Source: an uncultured Bacilli bacterium (GTDB lineage Bacteria; Bacillota_I; Bacilli_A; RF39; UBA660). From it: a stretch of 64,000 nucleotides of DNA. Positions 1-8,925 of the stretch are shown one piece after another. The stretch spans positions 16,259 to 80,258 of the forward strand of contig CAJUHO010000003.1 of the NCBI GenBank assembly GCA_910586195.1. Direction: 5' to 3'. The position numbers and the translations under genes were made by a program. Under the pieces are notes generated by a model. It did not search any database. It worked only from the letters and a program-made list of their open reading frames with translations, and had not been told where the DNA came from. How positions within the stretch are numbered: position 1 is the stretch's first letter; every line of letters begins with the position of its first letter.

Positions 1-598
1 TAATGAATCCTGGGGCTACCACAGATACATTGCTAAAATTCCTATCTTTCTTTAATTCTTCTGCAATTTTCTCAGCAATAAAATTAGGATTTTCATGATA
101 CTTCTTAGCAAGACTCATCGCTTCATTTATTTGATAGTCTCCTAAATCTGGACGGTTCGATGGTAGAAGAGAAAAATGTTCCATTTCATAACCAATATGC
201 TCAATTTTTTCTTTTACTTCTTGTTCTAGCTCTTTTATTATACTCATATTTTCACCTACTAATTCTATCTTTAATAAATATTCTATTTCATTTAGTAAAT
301 ATTTTATTCTTATTTTCTCATGTGTTAATAATATATCTTTTATTTCCAAATCTAGACTATAGTTTAAATGCTCTTTTTTTAAATACAAACTGCTTTTTTG
401 ACCTTTTTCAAAAGCAAGCTCTACTAACAGATCTTTCGTCTCACGCATAAATGTTCTTTCTGATATACAAAAACGATTTTTACTATCATCATCCAATGAA
501 AAATAATAAATATCATTTTTCTTTATATCAATATCAACAAATGACTGTATTATCGCATCTTGTGATTTTAAAAAAAAATATGCTTTTTGTTTCACCAT
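1..598 (-). CDS. argS: DUF1934 (YwiB-like) domain fused in frame to arginyl-tRNA synthetase ArgS (partial, runs off left edge)
   Basis: Reading the minus strand from an ATG at 598 gives an open frame of 199 codons to the window edge with no stop. Residues 1-117 look like the small DUF1934 (YwiB) beta-barrel protein. Residue 118 is a Met that begins a typical ArgS N-terminal domain, with the conserved stretch NRPDLGDYQINEAM. ArgS charges tRNA-Arg in the cytoplasm; DUF1934 has no settled function. In Bacillus ywiB and argS are adjacent separate genes, so here the boundary stop seems to have been lost. The catalytic core of ArgS lies outside the window. Confidence is high for ArgS, moderate for DUF1934 and moderate for a true fusion rather than two overlapping products. 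Confidence 0.75.
   Translation of the reverse strand, partial: MVKQKAYFFLKSQDAIIQSFVDIDIKKNDIYYFSLDDDSKNRFCISERTFMRETKDLLVELAFEKGQKSSLYLKKEHLNYSLDLEIKDILLTHEKIRIKYLLNEIEYLLKIELVGENMSIIKELEQEVKEKIEHIGYEMEHFSLLPSNRPDLGDYQINEAMSLAKKYHENPNFIAEKIAEELKKDRNFSNVSVVAPGFI
245..258 (-). promoter_or_regulatory. Possible internal ribosome binding site and ArgS start
   Basis: Inside the fused frame, an AGGTG sequence lies five bases before the ATG at 247-245, where ArgS homology begins. That is a usable Shine-Dalgarno site, so free ArgS could be made as well as, or instead of, the fused protein. Inference from sequence only. Confidence 0.4.
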
Positions 599-706
599 AT
601 TTACCCCACAAATAAAATTCTATTCTAGATTATAACATAACTTATAGAAAAAAAATACATATTTAAAAATAATTTTTTCATACTAACCTTAGAAGGTGAT
701 TTCATC

Positions 707-2671
707 ATGAAATATATTAAAAAACTTTTAAAAATGACTACTATTTTTATAATACTAATGTTTATTTTGATAGTAGGTGTCTACACATATGCAAAACTCT
801 CTCCTAAATTAGAAATTAATGGAGCTAACAGTCTTGCTATTTTTGATAATCAGGGTGAACTATTTTTTCAGGGAAGTGGTTCTAAAAAATGGATTGAACT
901 AGAAAATATTTCTCCCAACTTAATTAATGCAACGCTTGCTGCTGAAGATAAAAACTTTTATAATCATAAGGGATTTGATTTACTTCGTATTTTAAAAGCG
1001 ACTTATATTAATATCACATCCAAATCAGTAGAACAAGGAGCCTCTACTATTACACAGCAATATGCTAAAAACTTATTTTTAGATTTTGATAAAACTTGGA
1101 AGAGAAAGATTGAAGAAATGTGGTACACTATCGAAATTGAGGCTCATTATAGTAAGGATTCTATTTTGGAAGGATATTTAAATACTATTAATTATGGTCA
1201 TGGTATGTATGGAATTGAAAATGCAAGTAAATTTTACTTTAACAAAAGTGCAAAGAATTTAACATTAGCAGAAGCAGCAATTTTAACAGGTATTCCAAAG
1301 TCTCCCTCGAATTACTCACCTATTGTCGATTTAGATGCTGCCAAAAAAAGACAGTTATTAATTCTTAATTTAATGGTCAAAAATAAAATGATTACAGAAA
1401 AGGAAAAAGAACAGGCATATCAAGAAGAATTAAATATTGTAGGGAAAGATAGTGATTTTAATCTTAATACTGTTATGTATTATCAAGATGCAGTATTAGA
1501 TGAATTAGAAAAAATTTCCTCTATCCCTAGCTCTTATTCTAAAACAAAAGGACTAAAAATTTACACTAGTCTTAATTTAGATGCTCAGACAAATCTGGAA
1601 AATATTATTAAAGAAGAATTTCCTGATGAATCAAAACTTCAAGTTTCTACTGTTATGATGAATCCTCAAACGGGAGAAATTGTAGCATTAATTGGAGGGA
1701 GAGATTACAATAGTTCCCAGTACAATAGGGCAACAGATGCTATGCGACAAGTAGGATCTACGATGAAACCTTATCTTTATTATGCTGCACTAGAAAATGG
1801 TTTTACATCTAGTTCTTCTTTTACTAGTGAAAAAACAACCTTTACTTTTGCTAATAATTCTACTTATTCACCTAGAAATTATAATGATTTGTATGGAGAA
1901 AAACCAATATCTATGGCTACCGCCATTGCCTACTCTGAAAATATTTATGCTGTAAAAACACATATGTTTTTAGGAAGTGAAGTTTTAATTGATGTTGCAA
2001 AAAGAGTAGGAATTACTGCAGATTTAGAAGATGTAGCATCTCTTCCTCTTGGGACGAAAGAAATTAATATTACAGAAATGGCTGCAGGATATAGCGCTTT
2101 TGCTAATGAAGGATATAGAATAAAGCCTCATTTAATCACAAGAGTAGAAGATTATAATGGAAATGTTTTATATCAAGCAAAACCTGAAAAAAAACAAGTT
2201 TTAGATAAAAGTTTAACCTTTATTTTAAATAATATGCTAACAGGAACTTATGATTCTGATTATATAGATTATAACTATCCAACTGCTATTTCTCTAGCAT
2301 CCAAATTAACGCATAAATATGCTTTAAAATCTGGAACTACTGAAACAGACAATTGGTATATTGGATATAATAAAAATATTGTTACAGCAGTTTGGGTTGG
2401 ATATGATAATAATGCTACTTTATCTAATAAAGAATATAAATATGCCCAAAATATCTGGTATAAAACTATGGAAAGTTATGAAAAAGATAAAAAAGATAAT
2501 TGGTATGAAATACCTGAAAATGTATCTAGTGTTCTAGTGGATCCAATTTCTGGCAAGCCTGCTACGGATGAAAGTCCTAAGAAAAAAATAATGTATTTTA
2601 TAAAGGGTACAGAACCAACTATTGCCGATAGTGTATTTGATGAAAAACTTACCAACAGTGAAAAGAGCTAA
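707..2671 (+). CDS. Class A penicillin-binding protein (bifunctional transglycosylase/transpeptidase)
   Basis: A bitopic cell-wall synthase that polymerises lipid II and cross-links peptidoglycan outside the membrane. One N-terminal membrane anchor spans about residues 10-28. The GT51 transglycosylase domain shows EDKNFYNHKGFD (catalytic Glu80), GASTITQQ and GYLNTINYG. The transpeptidase domain has all three motifs: S351-T-M-K354, S410-E-N412 and K541-S-G-T544. Length (654 residues) fits PbpF/PBP1-type enzymes of Bacilli. Start supported by an AGAAGGTGA Shine-Dalgarno site. It is divergent from the ArgS gene and followed by a GerQ-like gene. The exact paralogue (pbpF, pbpG, ponA) cannot be assigned from motifs alone. 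Confidence 0.93.
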   Translation: MKYIKKLLKMTTIFIILMFILIVGVYTYAKLSPKLEINGANSLAIFDNQGELFFQGSGSKKWIELENISPNLINATLAAEDKNFYNHKGFDLLRILKATYINITSKSVEQGASTITQQYAKNLFLDFDKTWKRKIEEMWYTIEIEAHYSKDSILEGYLNTINYGHGMYGIENASKFYFNKSAKNLTLAEAAILTGIPKSPSNYSPIVDLDAAKKRQLLILNLMVKNKMITEKEKEQAYQEELNIVGKDSDFNLNTVMYYQDAVLDELEKISSIPSSYSKTKGLKIYTSLNLDAQTNLENIIKEEFPDESKLQVSTVMMNPQTGEIVALIGGRDYNSSQYNRATDAMRQVGSTMKPYLYYAALENGFTSSSSFTSEKTTFTFANNSTYSPRNYNDLYGEKPISMATAIAYSENIYAVKTHMFLGSEVLIDVAKRVGITADLEDVASLPLGTKEINITEMAAGYSAFANEGYRIKPHLITRVEDYNGNVLYQAKPEKKQVLDKSLTFILNNMLTGTYDSDYIDYNYPTAISLASKLTHKYALKSGTTETDNWYIGYNKNIVTAVWVGYDNNATLSNKEYKYAQNIWYKTMESYEKDKKDNWYEIPENVSSVLVDPISGKPATDESPKKKIMYFIKGTEPTIADSVFDEKLTNSEKS

Positions 2672-2727
2672 AAAATTACCATATTTTTAATATTCCTACA
2701 TACAATTAATTAGAAAGAGGGAATATT

Positions 2728-3072
2728 ATGAATAACAATAATTATTTAAATTATCCAAATACTGGTGCACCTAATTATACAGGAACTATGCCTCCTTATC
2801 AAAATATACAAAATCCAAATAATGGAAATTCAATCAATTTATCTCCAGAGGAATATGCTGAAAGCTTATTAAAATTAAATCATGGAAAATATGCTGAATT
2901 CTATATGTCTTACGCTGATTCTAATCAGTGGAAAGATAGAATTTTTAGGGGTACTATTGAAGATTCTGGTAGAGATTATGCTGTTTTAAAACAAGATGAT
3001 GGTAGTTATGTAATTTTATGGTTAGTTTACTTGGATTACGTTATTTTTCCAGAAAAGATAACACACAATTAA
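2728..3072 (+). CDS. gerQ: GerQ-like spore coat protein (YwdL family)
   Basis: A 114-residue protein with an Asn/Pro/Tyr-rich N-terminus (about 1-35) and a C-terminal domain that matches the conserved GerQ core: LNHGKYAEFYMSYADS, then GTIEDSGRDYAVL, ending in LVYLDYVIFPE. In Bacillus, GerQ is a coat protein needed for localisation of the cortex lytic enzyme CwlJ and is cross-linked by transglutaminase. Family membership is by recognition of this core. It points to spore formation, now or in the ancestor. The protein is shorter than Bacillus GerQ (about 180 residues) because the N-terminal low-complexity part is short. A GAAAGAGGGA ribosome site precedes the start. Confidence 0.8.
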   Translation: MNNNNYLNYPNTGAPNYTGTMPPYQNIQNPNNGNSINLSPEEYAESLLKLNHGKYAEFYMSYADSNQWKDRIFRGTIEDSGRDYAVLKQDDGSYVILWLVYLDYVIFPEKITHN

Positions 3073-3104
3073 AAATTTTGAAACAACAATATTTTAAGAA
3101 CTTG

Positions 3105-3130
3105 AGATGGATAGTTGTATCATCTTTTTT
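3105..3130 (+). terminator. Rho-independent terminator after gerQ
   Basis: A hairpin with arms AGATG-ATA and TAT-CATCT (one bulged G, GTTG loop) is followed by a T run, 33 bases after the gerQ stop. It overlaps the promoter assigned to lemA. Confidence 0.6.
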
Positions 3131-3143
3131 CTTTTGGTATAAT
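3115..3143 (+). promoter_or_regulatory. Sigma-A type promoter for lemA
   Basis: TTGTAT at 3115-3120 and TATAAT at 3138-3143 are separated by 17 bases, 24 bases before the lemA start. The -35 box lies within the upstream terminator hairpin. Confidence 0.6.
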
Positions 3144-3166
3144 AAGTTATATTAAGAGGTGGTTAA

Positions 3167-3697
3167 ATGTATTGGATTTTAGGCGTTTTAATTCTTTTAG
3201 TATTAATTATTGGCATTATTATATGGGTATTTTACTATAAGTTTCAGTACATTATCATTCGAATAAAGGAAGCAGAAAATAATATTGATATTCTTTTTCA
3301 AAAGAAAATAGACTATATTTTAAAAGCAATTCCTATTATTCAAGCAACTACAAAAGAGCAAGATTTTTTAGTTGACTTTGAAGAAATGCAAAAAAGACAA
3401 AAAACACGATTCGATATGAATGAATTTTTAAAAAATAGTTATATTGAAATTATAAAAACGTTGGATGACCATGAGAAACTTTTAAATGGAAAGAGTTTGA
3501 GTAAAATTCTAGATAATCTTGAAGATAACGAAGAAGAAATTATGGCTACTATTAGATTTTATAACGATAATGCTACTGAATTTAATCATTTAATTAATTC
3601 TTTTCCTTCTAACATTATTCGAATCTTTCTACACCTTAAAAAACTAAATTTATATTCTACAAAATATGGGGAAATTTATGAAATACTAAAAAAATAG
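3167..3697 (+). CDS. lemA: LemA family membrane-anchored protein
   Basis: A 176-residue protein with one N-terminal membrane segment (about 3-25) and a long helical domain. Family marks are NIDILFQKK in the first helix, where most LemA proteins have VDVQLKRR, and the C-terminal YNDNATEFNHLINSFPSNII, which matches the conserved LemA YN..V..YN.....FP.N motif. LemA proteins fold as four-helix bundles at the membrane; their biochemical role is not established. It has its own promoter and a GAGGTGG ribosome site, and shares a bidirectional terminator with the convergent ung gene. Confidence 0.85.
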   Translation: MYWILGVLILLVLIIGIIIWVFYYKFQYIIIRIKEAENNIDILFQKKIDYILKAIPIIQATTKEQDFLVDFEEMQKRQKTRFDMNEFLKNSYIEIIKTLDDHEKLLNGKSLSKILDNLEDNEEEIMATIRFYNDNATEFNHLINSFPSNIIRIFLHLKKLNLYSTKYGEIYEILKK

Positions 3698-3724
3698 ATT
3701 CACATGAATCTATTTTTTATATTT
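3684..3724. terminator. Bidirectional terminator between lemA and ung
   Basis: Arms at 3693-3701 and 3706-3714 form a hairpin flanked by an A tract on the left and a T tract on the right, so it can end transcription from both sides. It overlaps the lemA stop codon. Confidence 0.85.
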
Positions 3725-4376
3725 GCCAAGAAATTGGTTTTAGCCCTTTCTCCTCTAAGAAATGATTTGTTTTAGAAAATGGCTTACTACCGAAAAATCC
3801 ATTATATGCTGAAAAAGGAGAGGGATGAGGGGATTCAACTATATAATGAGATGGATTTGTAATAAAGTTTTTCTTACTTCTAGCATAGGAACCCCAAAGA
3901 ATAAACACAACAGGAGTATTCTTCTCGTTTATTCTTTTTATAACACTATCTGTAAATATTTCCCAGCCTTGATCTTTATGAGATGCAGCTTTATCCTTTT
4001 CAACTGTAAGTACTGCGTTTAATAATAAGACACCCTCTTTTGTCCATGGAATTAATGAATTATTGGAAGAAATTTTTATTCCAATATCACTTTCTAACTC
4101 TTTAAAGATATTTTGCAGAGACGGAGGACGTCCCACCTCATTTCGAACGGAAAACGATAATCCTTGTGCTTGTCCAATACCATGATATGGATCTTGTCCT
4201 AAAATTACTACTTTCACATCTTTATAAGTTGTATATCGAAAAGCATTAAAAATCTCATTTTTTTTTGGATATATTTCTTTTGTTTGATACTCTTTTTCTA
4301 CAAATTGTAATAATTTATTAAAATACTCCTTTTCAAACTCTTCTTTTAGTACTTCATCCCAATCATTTCCAATCAT
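3717..4376 (-). CDS. ung: Uracil-DNA glycosylase, family 1
   Basis: Removes uracil from DNA to start base-excision repair. The 219-residue protein carries the water-activating motif GQDPYHG (Asp62, His65), the uracil-binding segment LLLNAVLTVE, and the DNA-intercalating HPSPFSA motif near residue 184. Length and motif order are typical of family 1 Ung. It is the last gene of a minus-strand run (walJ-rlmH-ung) and ends in the bidirectional terminator shared with lemA. An AGGAGTGATA sequence before the start acts as ribosome site. Confidence 0.97.
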   Translation of the reverse strand: MIGNDWDEVLKEEFEKEYFNKLLQFVEKEYQTKEIYPKKNEIFNAFRYTTYKDVKVVILGQDPYHGIGQAQGLSFSVRNEVGRPPSLQNIFKELESDIGIKISSNNSLIPWTKEGVLLLNAVLTVEKDKAASHKDQGWEIFTDSVIKRINEKNTPVVFILWGSYARSKKNFITNPSHYIVESPHPSPFSAYNGFFGSKPFSKTNHFLEEKGLKPISWQI

Positions 4377-4393
4377 ACTATCACTCCTATCTT

Positions 4394-4846
4394 TTATTTA
4401 TGATAACTTTCATGATTTATAATTTTATAGTTACGATATAATTGCTCTAATAATATAATTCTAAATAGTTGATGGGGAAATGTCATCTTAGAAAACGAAA
4501 TTGCTAAATTTGATCGTTTTTTTATTGTATCATCTAGTCCATTAGAGCCTCCAATTATAAATGCTATATTAGCATAATTTGCTTGAAGTTGTTCTAATTT
4601 TTTAGAAAATTCTAAAGAATTATAGGATTTCCCCTCTATTTCTAAGGTAATAATATAATCATTTTCTTTTATATGCTTTAATATTAACTCCGCTTCTTCT
4701 TTTAAGGATTTATTAATATCATTATAATTTTTATCTATTACTTCTATAATCTTTATATTTTGATATTTCGATAAACGTTTTTGATATTCCTCAATGGCAC
4801 TTTCAAAATATTTTTCTTTTATTTTACCTACACAAATAATCTTCAT
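4394..4846 (-). CDS. rlmH: 23S rRNA pseudouridine-1915 N3-methyltransferase RlmH
   Basis: A SPOUT methyltransferase acting on pseudouridine 1915 of helix 69 in the large subunit. The 150-residue protein has the SAM-binding knot segment IAFIIGGSNGL, the SFSKMTFPHQLFRI helix and the family's invariant YHK C-terminus. It is slightly shorter than the usual 155-160 residues. It sits two bases after walJ on the same strand, the order found in Bacilli (walJ-htrA-rlmH), but no htrA lies between them here. Confidence 0.96.
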   Translation of the reverse strand: MKIICVGKIKEKYFESAIEEYQKRLSKYQNIKIIEVIDKNYNDINKSLKEEAELILKHIKENDYIITLEIEGKSYNSLEFSKKLEQLQANYANIAFIIGGSNGLDDTIKKRSNLAISFSKMTFPHQLFRIILLEQLYRNYKIINHESYHK

Positions 4847-4848
4847 TC

Positions 4849-5604
4849 CTATACCTCAATATAAGGACTTTCTTCATCCTGTTTTGCAATTAATACTTGA
4901 ATCTTTTTATTACCTAATTTTTCTTTCGTGGCTGATAGGGCTAACTGCTCTGTATTATTTTTTTCACTTAAATGGGCTAATATAATATACTTTGTATTAT
5001 CACCAATCAAATTTTCTAAGTATTTAGCAGTTGTTTTATTTGATAAATGTCCAACATCACTTATAACACGTTGTTTTAGATAGTATGGATAAGGTCCTTC
5101 CATCAACATTTTTTCATCGTGATTACTTTCTATTAAATAGATGTCTTTCTTTCTCATCTTTTCTAAATATTTTCTATTAATATAGCCTGTATCCGTTATA
5201 TAAACTAATCCTTTATCCCGATAAGTCATAATATAACCAACAGATGAAGTAGCATCATGGGAAGTGTGAATTAAATCTATACCGATATCTCCTATTTGAA
5301 AATTATCTGTAATAAATTCTATATTGTTGTGGTGAATTTGTTCCTCTAAATCGATATACATTTGCTTAGGAATGTATACTTTAAGATTGGTACTTTTTGT
5401 TAAAGAAGAAAGACCCTTGATGTGATCTGTATGGGCATGAGTAATCAGTAAAGCAGAAAAATCATCAAGTCTTAGATTTAATTCTTCTAATTTTCTTTTT
5501 AGTTTTAAATAACTAATTCCTATATCAACCAATATCTTGGTATTATCACAAAGAATAATACTACAATTACCTTTAGAGCCACTAGCTAGTGTCTTAATTA
5601 TCAT
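4849..5604 (-). CDS. walJ: WalJ/YycJ metallo-beta-lactamase fold hydrolase
   Basis: A cytoplasmic metallo-beta-lactamase-fold protein, 251 residues. It has the N-terminal LASGSKGNCS signature of the YycJ/VicX group and the zinc motif THAHTDH (residues 55-61), with further metal ligands in TSHDA and the C-terminal LAHLS. In Bacillus walJ belongs to the WalKR cell-wall regulon and has been linked to coordinating division with replication; the substrate is probably nucleic acid but is unsettled. Here walRKHI are not in the window, so only the distal part of that cluster is kept. Confidence 0.93.
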   Translation of the reverse strand: MIIKTLASGSKGNCSIILCDNTKILVDIGISYLKLKRKLEELNLRLDDFSALLITHAHTDHIKGLSSLTKSTNLKVYIPKQMYIDLEEQIHHNNIEFITDNFQIGDIGIDLIHTSHDATSSVGYIMTYRDKGLVYITDTGYINRKYLEKMRKKDIYLIESNHDEKMLMEGPYPYYLKQRVISDVGHLSNKTTAKYLENLIGDNTKYIILAHLSEKNNTEQLALSATKEKLGNKKIQVLIAKQDEESPYIEV

Positions 5605-5605
5605 T

Positions 5606-7111
5606 TTAATAGAAACTTAGTGGATTCAATGCCACTCCTCCACGATATGGATATCCTCTCCAAACTGAGAAGTGAAGGTGAGTTCCTGTAGCAAATCCAG
5701 TATGGCCCATACCACCAATTACTTGACCACGTGCTACATTAACACCCGTTGGCGCATAACGACATCCTGGGCAAAGATGTGCATACATTGTATAGTATCC
5801 ATTATGGTGATCGATTAAAATTGCTTCACCACTTCCATTGAAAATACCTACTCCCGATTTTACGACTGTTCCAGATTGTGCAGCGTAAATCGGTGAACCT
5901 TCTCCACAACCAGCAATATCTTGTCCATCATGTAATGTTCCCCAACGATAACCAAAACCACTACTTAAATAGTATGGAACTCTCGTTGGCCAGTACCATT
6001 CTCCTTTACTTGCTGGTGCACTTCCTCCACCATTCCATGTACTATAACTACTCTTTTTACCACCTTTGACGATAATCTCTGTAGTCACAGGTTTTATGGT
6101 TTCCGTATTTGTAATAACAACATTATTAGTATCTCCATTTACTTTTTTTATCTTTTGTGTTACTCGATTTTGTCCATTAATACCTGTTTGAATTTTTGCT
6201 TCATATCCAACCATTTGGCTATTATCATATCTGATTTCTGTCGTATATTTTTGTTCTTGATATTCTACAACATGATCCTCTTCAATTAAATTAAATTGTG
6301 GTCTTAAAATTCCTAATGTTACCTCTTGTCCTGGAAATAAAAGACTATTCTCATCTTTAAACTGAGGGTTAGCTATTAAAAATTCTTCATTTGATATTTT
6401 ATTATTGAATGCAATATCACTAATGGTGTCTCCATCTTTAATCGTATATTTTTGTTGTTCTTCTGTAGTACCAAATAGTAAGTATTTACTTAAATCCTCC
6501 TCATTCATATAAATCGTTTTAGTAACAGGAATATTTTGTCTTTTTATTACTATTTTATTTTCAATATAAATATCCTCAATAATTTTACCTGTATCAGATA
6601 ATTCCTTTTGTGTATCATTCATAAACTTTTCATAATCTTCATCGTTTACAAATAATTTTACTGTCTTCTCTAAAGAATTTGTAAAAATCTTTTTATCCAA
6701 AACATAAAGTGTTTGATCTTTAGTTGTAATTTTTTCTCCTTCATTTGTTTGGGTATCAAGTCCTTTGATGGTAATAGCATAACCTTTAATTGTAAATGGA
6801 GATTTGTCTTTTATCTTTTCGTAAATTTCTTTTGTAGTAGATGTTTTTTTATTATATGTAATCTCTTTTACAATATCTAACTCATCTGGAGCATATACTT
6901 TTTTGACTTTATATTTTTGCTTCAGATGTTCCTGTTCTTTATCGATATATTCCTCTAATGCCTTTTTTGATTTAATTAATCCTAAAGATTTTCCCTTCAA
7001 GTATACTCGATATACTGTTTGTGGCTCCTGATTTAATTTTTTATAACCTACAAGACAGCTAGACATTAACATAATAGTTATCATAAATAATACTATAGAC
7101 TTTTTTTTCAT
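5606..7111 (-). CDS. Exported M23 peptidase with LysM and G5 domains
   Basis: A 501-residue secreted or lipid-anchored peptidoglycan hydrolase. The signal region (residues 4-20) ends in LMSSC, a plausible lipobox with Cys19. A LysM domain covers about 221-267, a G5-like domain about 280-350, and a M23 (lysostaphin/LytM) domain about 378-498, with zinc ligands His394 and Asp398 and the HLHF motif near 478-481. Such proteins cut peptide cross-bridges or act as amidase activators. The first 200 residues are a charged stalk with no domain I recognise. It lies one base after dnaB and one before walJ, so the genes are probably co-transcribed. Confidence 0.9.
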   Translation of the reverse strand: MKKKSIVLFMITIMLMSSCLVGYKKLNQEPQTVYRVYLKGKSLGLIKSKKALEEYIDKEQEHLKQKYKVKKVYAPDELDIVKEITYNKKTSTTKEIYEKIKDKSPFTIKGYAITIKGLDTQTNEGEKITTKDQTLYVLDKKIFTNSLEKTVKLFVNDEDYEKFMNDTQKELSDTGKIIEDIYIENKIVIKRQNIPVTKTIYMNEEDLSKYLLFGTTEEQQKYTIKDGDTISDIAFNNKISNEEFLIANPQFKDENSLLFPGQEVTLGILRPQFNLIEEDHVVEYQEQKYTTEIRYDNSQMVGYEAKIQTGINGQNRVTQKIKKVNGDTNNVVITNTETIKPVTTEIIVKGGKKSSYSTWNGGGSAPASKGEWYWPTRVPYYLSSGFGYRWGTLHDGQDIAGCGEGSPIYAAQSGTVVKSGVGIFNGSGEAILIDHHNGYYTMYAHLCPGCRYAPTGVNVARGQVIGGMGHTGFATGTHLHFSVWRGYPYRGGVALNPLSFY

Positions 7112-8470
7112 TTAAGAATTCGCACTCCCTTCTCTATATTCCTTTTTTAAGTTTACAAATGTACTAGTATTTTTCTTAAATAATAATTCAATTGTTGCCG
7201 TAGGACCATTACGATGTTTTCCAATAATTAATTCACTAATACTTGTATCATCTTCACGACGAGCTTCTTTGTTATAATAATCATCACGATATAAAAATGA
7301 TACAATATCAGCATCTTGTTCTATAGAACCTGATTCACGTAAGTCACTCATTAATGGTCTTTTATCTTCGCGAGCTTCTACTTGTCTTGATAATTGTGCT
7401 AAAGCAATAACCGGTACATGTAATTCCATAGCTAGTGTTTTTAAGCTTCTTGAAATATCTGATACTTCTTGTTGTCGGTTACTACCATAGTTTCTACCTC
7501 CAGAAATCAATTGCAAATAATCGATAATTACAATACCTAAACCCTTTTCACTACTAGCAAGGCGTCTGCATTTTGCTCGTATTTCTCCAATCGTAATTCC
7601 TGGGGTATCATCAATAAAAATGTTAGTATCCGTTAATTGACTAATTGCTTCATTTACTCTTTTCCAATCATCGTTCATTAATTTCCCTGTTCTAAGTTTA
7701 TATCCTTCTACTTGACCTAGCGATGATATAATTCTTAAAGCAAGCTGTTCTGCTCCCATTTCCAAATTAAATAAAGCTACGGTCTTATCACTACTCATAG
7801 CAATATTCGTTGCCATATTTAAAGCAAATGCAGTTTTTCCCATAGCTGGTCTGGCTGCTATAATAATAAATTCATTTTCATGAAGCCCTGCTGTTAATTT
7901 ATCAAAGTCATACCATCCCGTTGCAAGTCCTGTAATTTCTCCCTTTGTTTCTGCTAATTTTTCTAAATCATTTCTTGTTTTAATTAACACATCTTGAATA
8001 GTTCTAAATTCACTTGATTTCCTATTTTTTACAATATTCAATATTTTTTTCTCTGCAATATCTAATGTCTCATTTACACTTTCCTCTGTATTGTAACCTG
8101 TAGTAGCAATATCAGTTGCAGTTTCAATCAAGCGTCTAAGAATAGATGACTCTTCAACTTTTTTTATATAATAATCTATATTAGCTGCAGTTGGAACAAA
8201 ATTAATAATTTCTGTTAGGTATTCTACTCCACCTATTTCTTTTAATAGATTCTTATCCTTTAAATCCGTAGTAACTGTTGTTAAGTCAATAGGAATTTTC
8301 TCTTCTGATAAACTTAAAAGACTAGCAAATATTTTACTATTTGCATCATAGTAAAAAACATCAGGCATTAAGCTTTCACACGCTTTTTCTAAAGCATGTT
8401 TTGATAAAAAACAAGCTCCTAAAACAGACTTTTCTGCTTCAATATTATTAGGCATTGTTTTTACTGGCAT
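7112..8470 (-). CDS. dnaB: Replicative DNA helicase (DnaB/DnaC)
   Basis: The hexameric helicase of the replication fork. The 452-residue protein has the N-terminal scaffold beginning PNNIEAEKSVLGACF and a RecA-like domain with Walker A ARPAMGKT (206-213), Walker B IIDYLQLISG (Asp317) and the QEVSDISRSLK and SDLRESGSIEQDAD motifs. There is no intein. In Bacillus naming this is dnaC. It follows rplI by 10 bases, as in Bacillus. Confidence 0.98.
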   Translation of the reverse strand: MPVKTMPNNIEAEKSVLGACFLSKHALEKACESLMPDVFYYDANSKIFASLLSLSEEKIPIDLTTVTTDLKDKNLLKEIGGVEYLTEIINFVPTAANIDYYIKKVEESSILRRLIETATDIATTGYNTEESVNETLDIAEKKILNIVKNRKSSEFRTIQDVLIKTRNDLEKLAETKGEITGLATGWYDFDKLTAGLHENEFIIIAARPAMGKTAFALNMATNIAMSSDKTVALFNLEMGAEQLALRIISSLGQVEGYKLRTGKLMNDDWKRVNEAISQLTDTNIFIDDTPGITIGEIRAKCRRLASSEKGLGIVIIDYLQLISGGRNYGSNRQQEVSDISRSLKTLAMELHVPVIALAQLSRQVEAREDKRPLMSDLRESGSIEQDADIVSFLYRDDYYNKEARREDDTSISELIIGKHRNGPTATIELLFKKNTSTFVNLKKEYREGSANS

Positions 8471-8480
8471 AATCTTTACC

Positions 8481-8921
8481 TCACTTTACTACATGTATTT
8501 TTATTTTTGCTTCAATTTGGGGATGAAGACTTATTTTAATATAATGAAATCCTAAACATGAAATTGGGGTATCTATTATAATCATAGACTTTTCTATTTT
8601 ATAACCTAGCTTCAATAGAGCTTCTTTTATTTGCTTTGAACTAATACTACCATAAACCTTATCCCCATCTCCTGTTCTAACTTTAAATTCTAAAGTTAAT
8701 TTTTCTAAATTTTCTTTTATAGATAAGGCTTCCTTTTTCTTCTGTTCGTGCTTTTCTTCATCCTTTCTTTGTTCATATTTTAATTTATTTAAATTTTTGC
8801 TATTTGATGGAATGGCATATCCATTCTTAATCAGAAAATTCTCTGCATATCCATCTGCTACCTCTTTAATATCACCTTTTTTAGCTTTTTTCTTCAAATC
8901 TTTAATAAATATAACTTGCAT
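8481..8921 (-). CDS. rplI: 50S ribosomal protein L9
   Basis: A 146-residue L9 that binds 23S rRNA domain V at the base of the L1 stalk. The N-terminal rRNA-binding domain reads MQVIFIKDLKKKAKKGD followed by VADGYAENFLIKNGYA, both standard for L9. A charged connecting helix covers about 48-72 and a C-terminal domain 73-146. It sits between the DHH phosphoesterase gene and the helicase gene, the order gdpP-rplI-dnaC of Bacilli. Confidence 0.97.
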   Translation of the reverse strand: MQVIFIKDLKKKAKKGDIKEVADGYAENFLIKNGYAIPSNSKNLNKLKYEQRKDEEKHEQKKKEALSIKENLEKLTLEFKVRTGDGDKVYGSISSKQIKEALLKLGYKIEKSMIIIDTPISCLGFHYIKISLHPQIEAKIKIHVVK

Positions 8922-8925
8922 TTTT

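Noticed and set aside
160..450. Plus-strand hydrophobic reading frame at the left end
   Set aside because: It is the antisense shadow of the DUF1934-ArgS frame, and its apparent hydrophobicity is a by-product of AT-rich codons.
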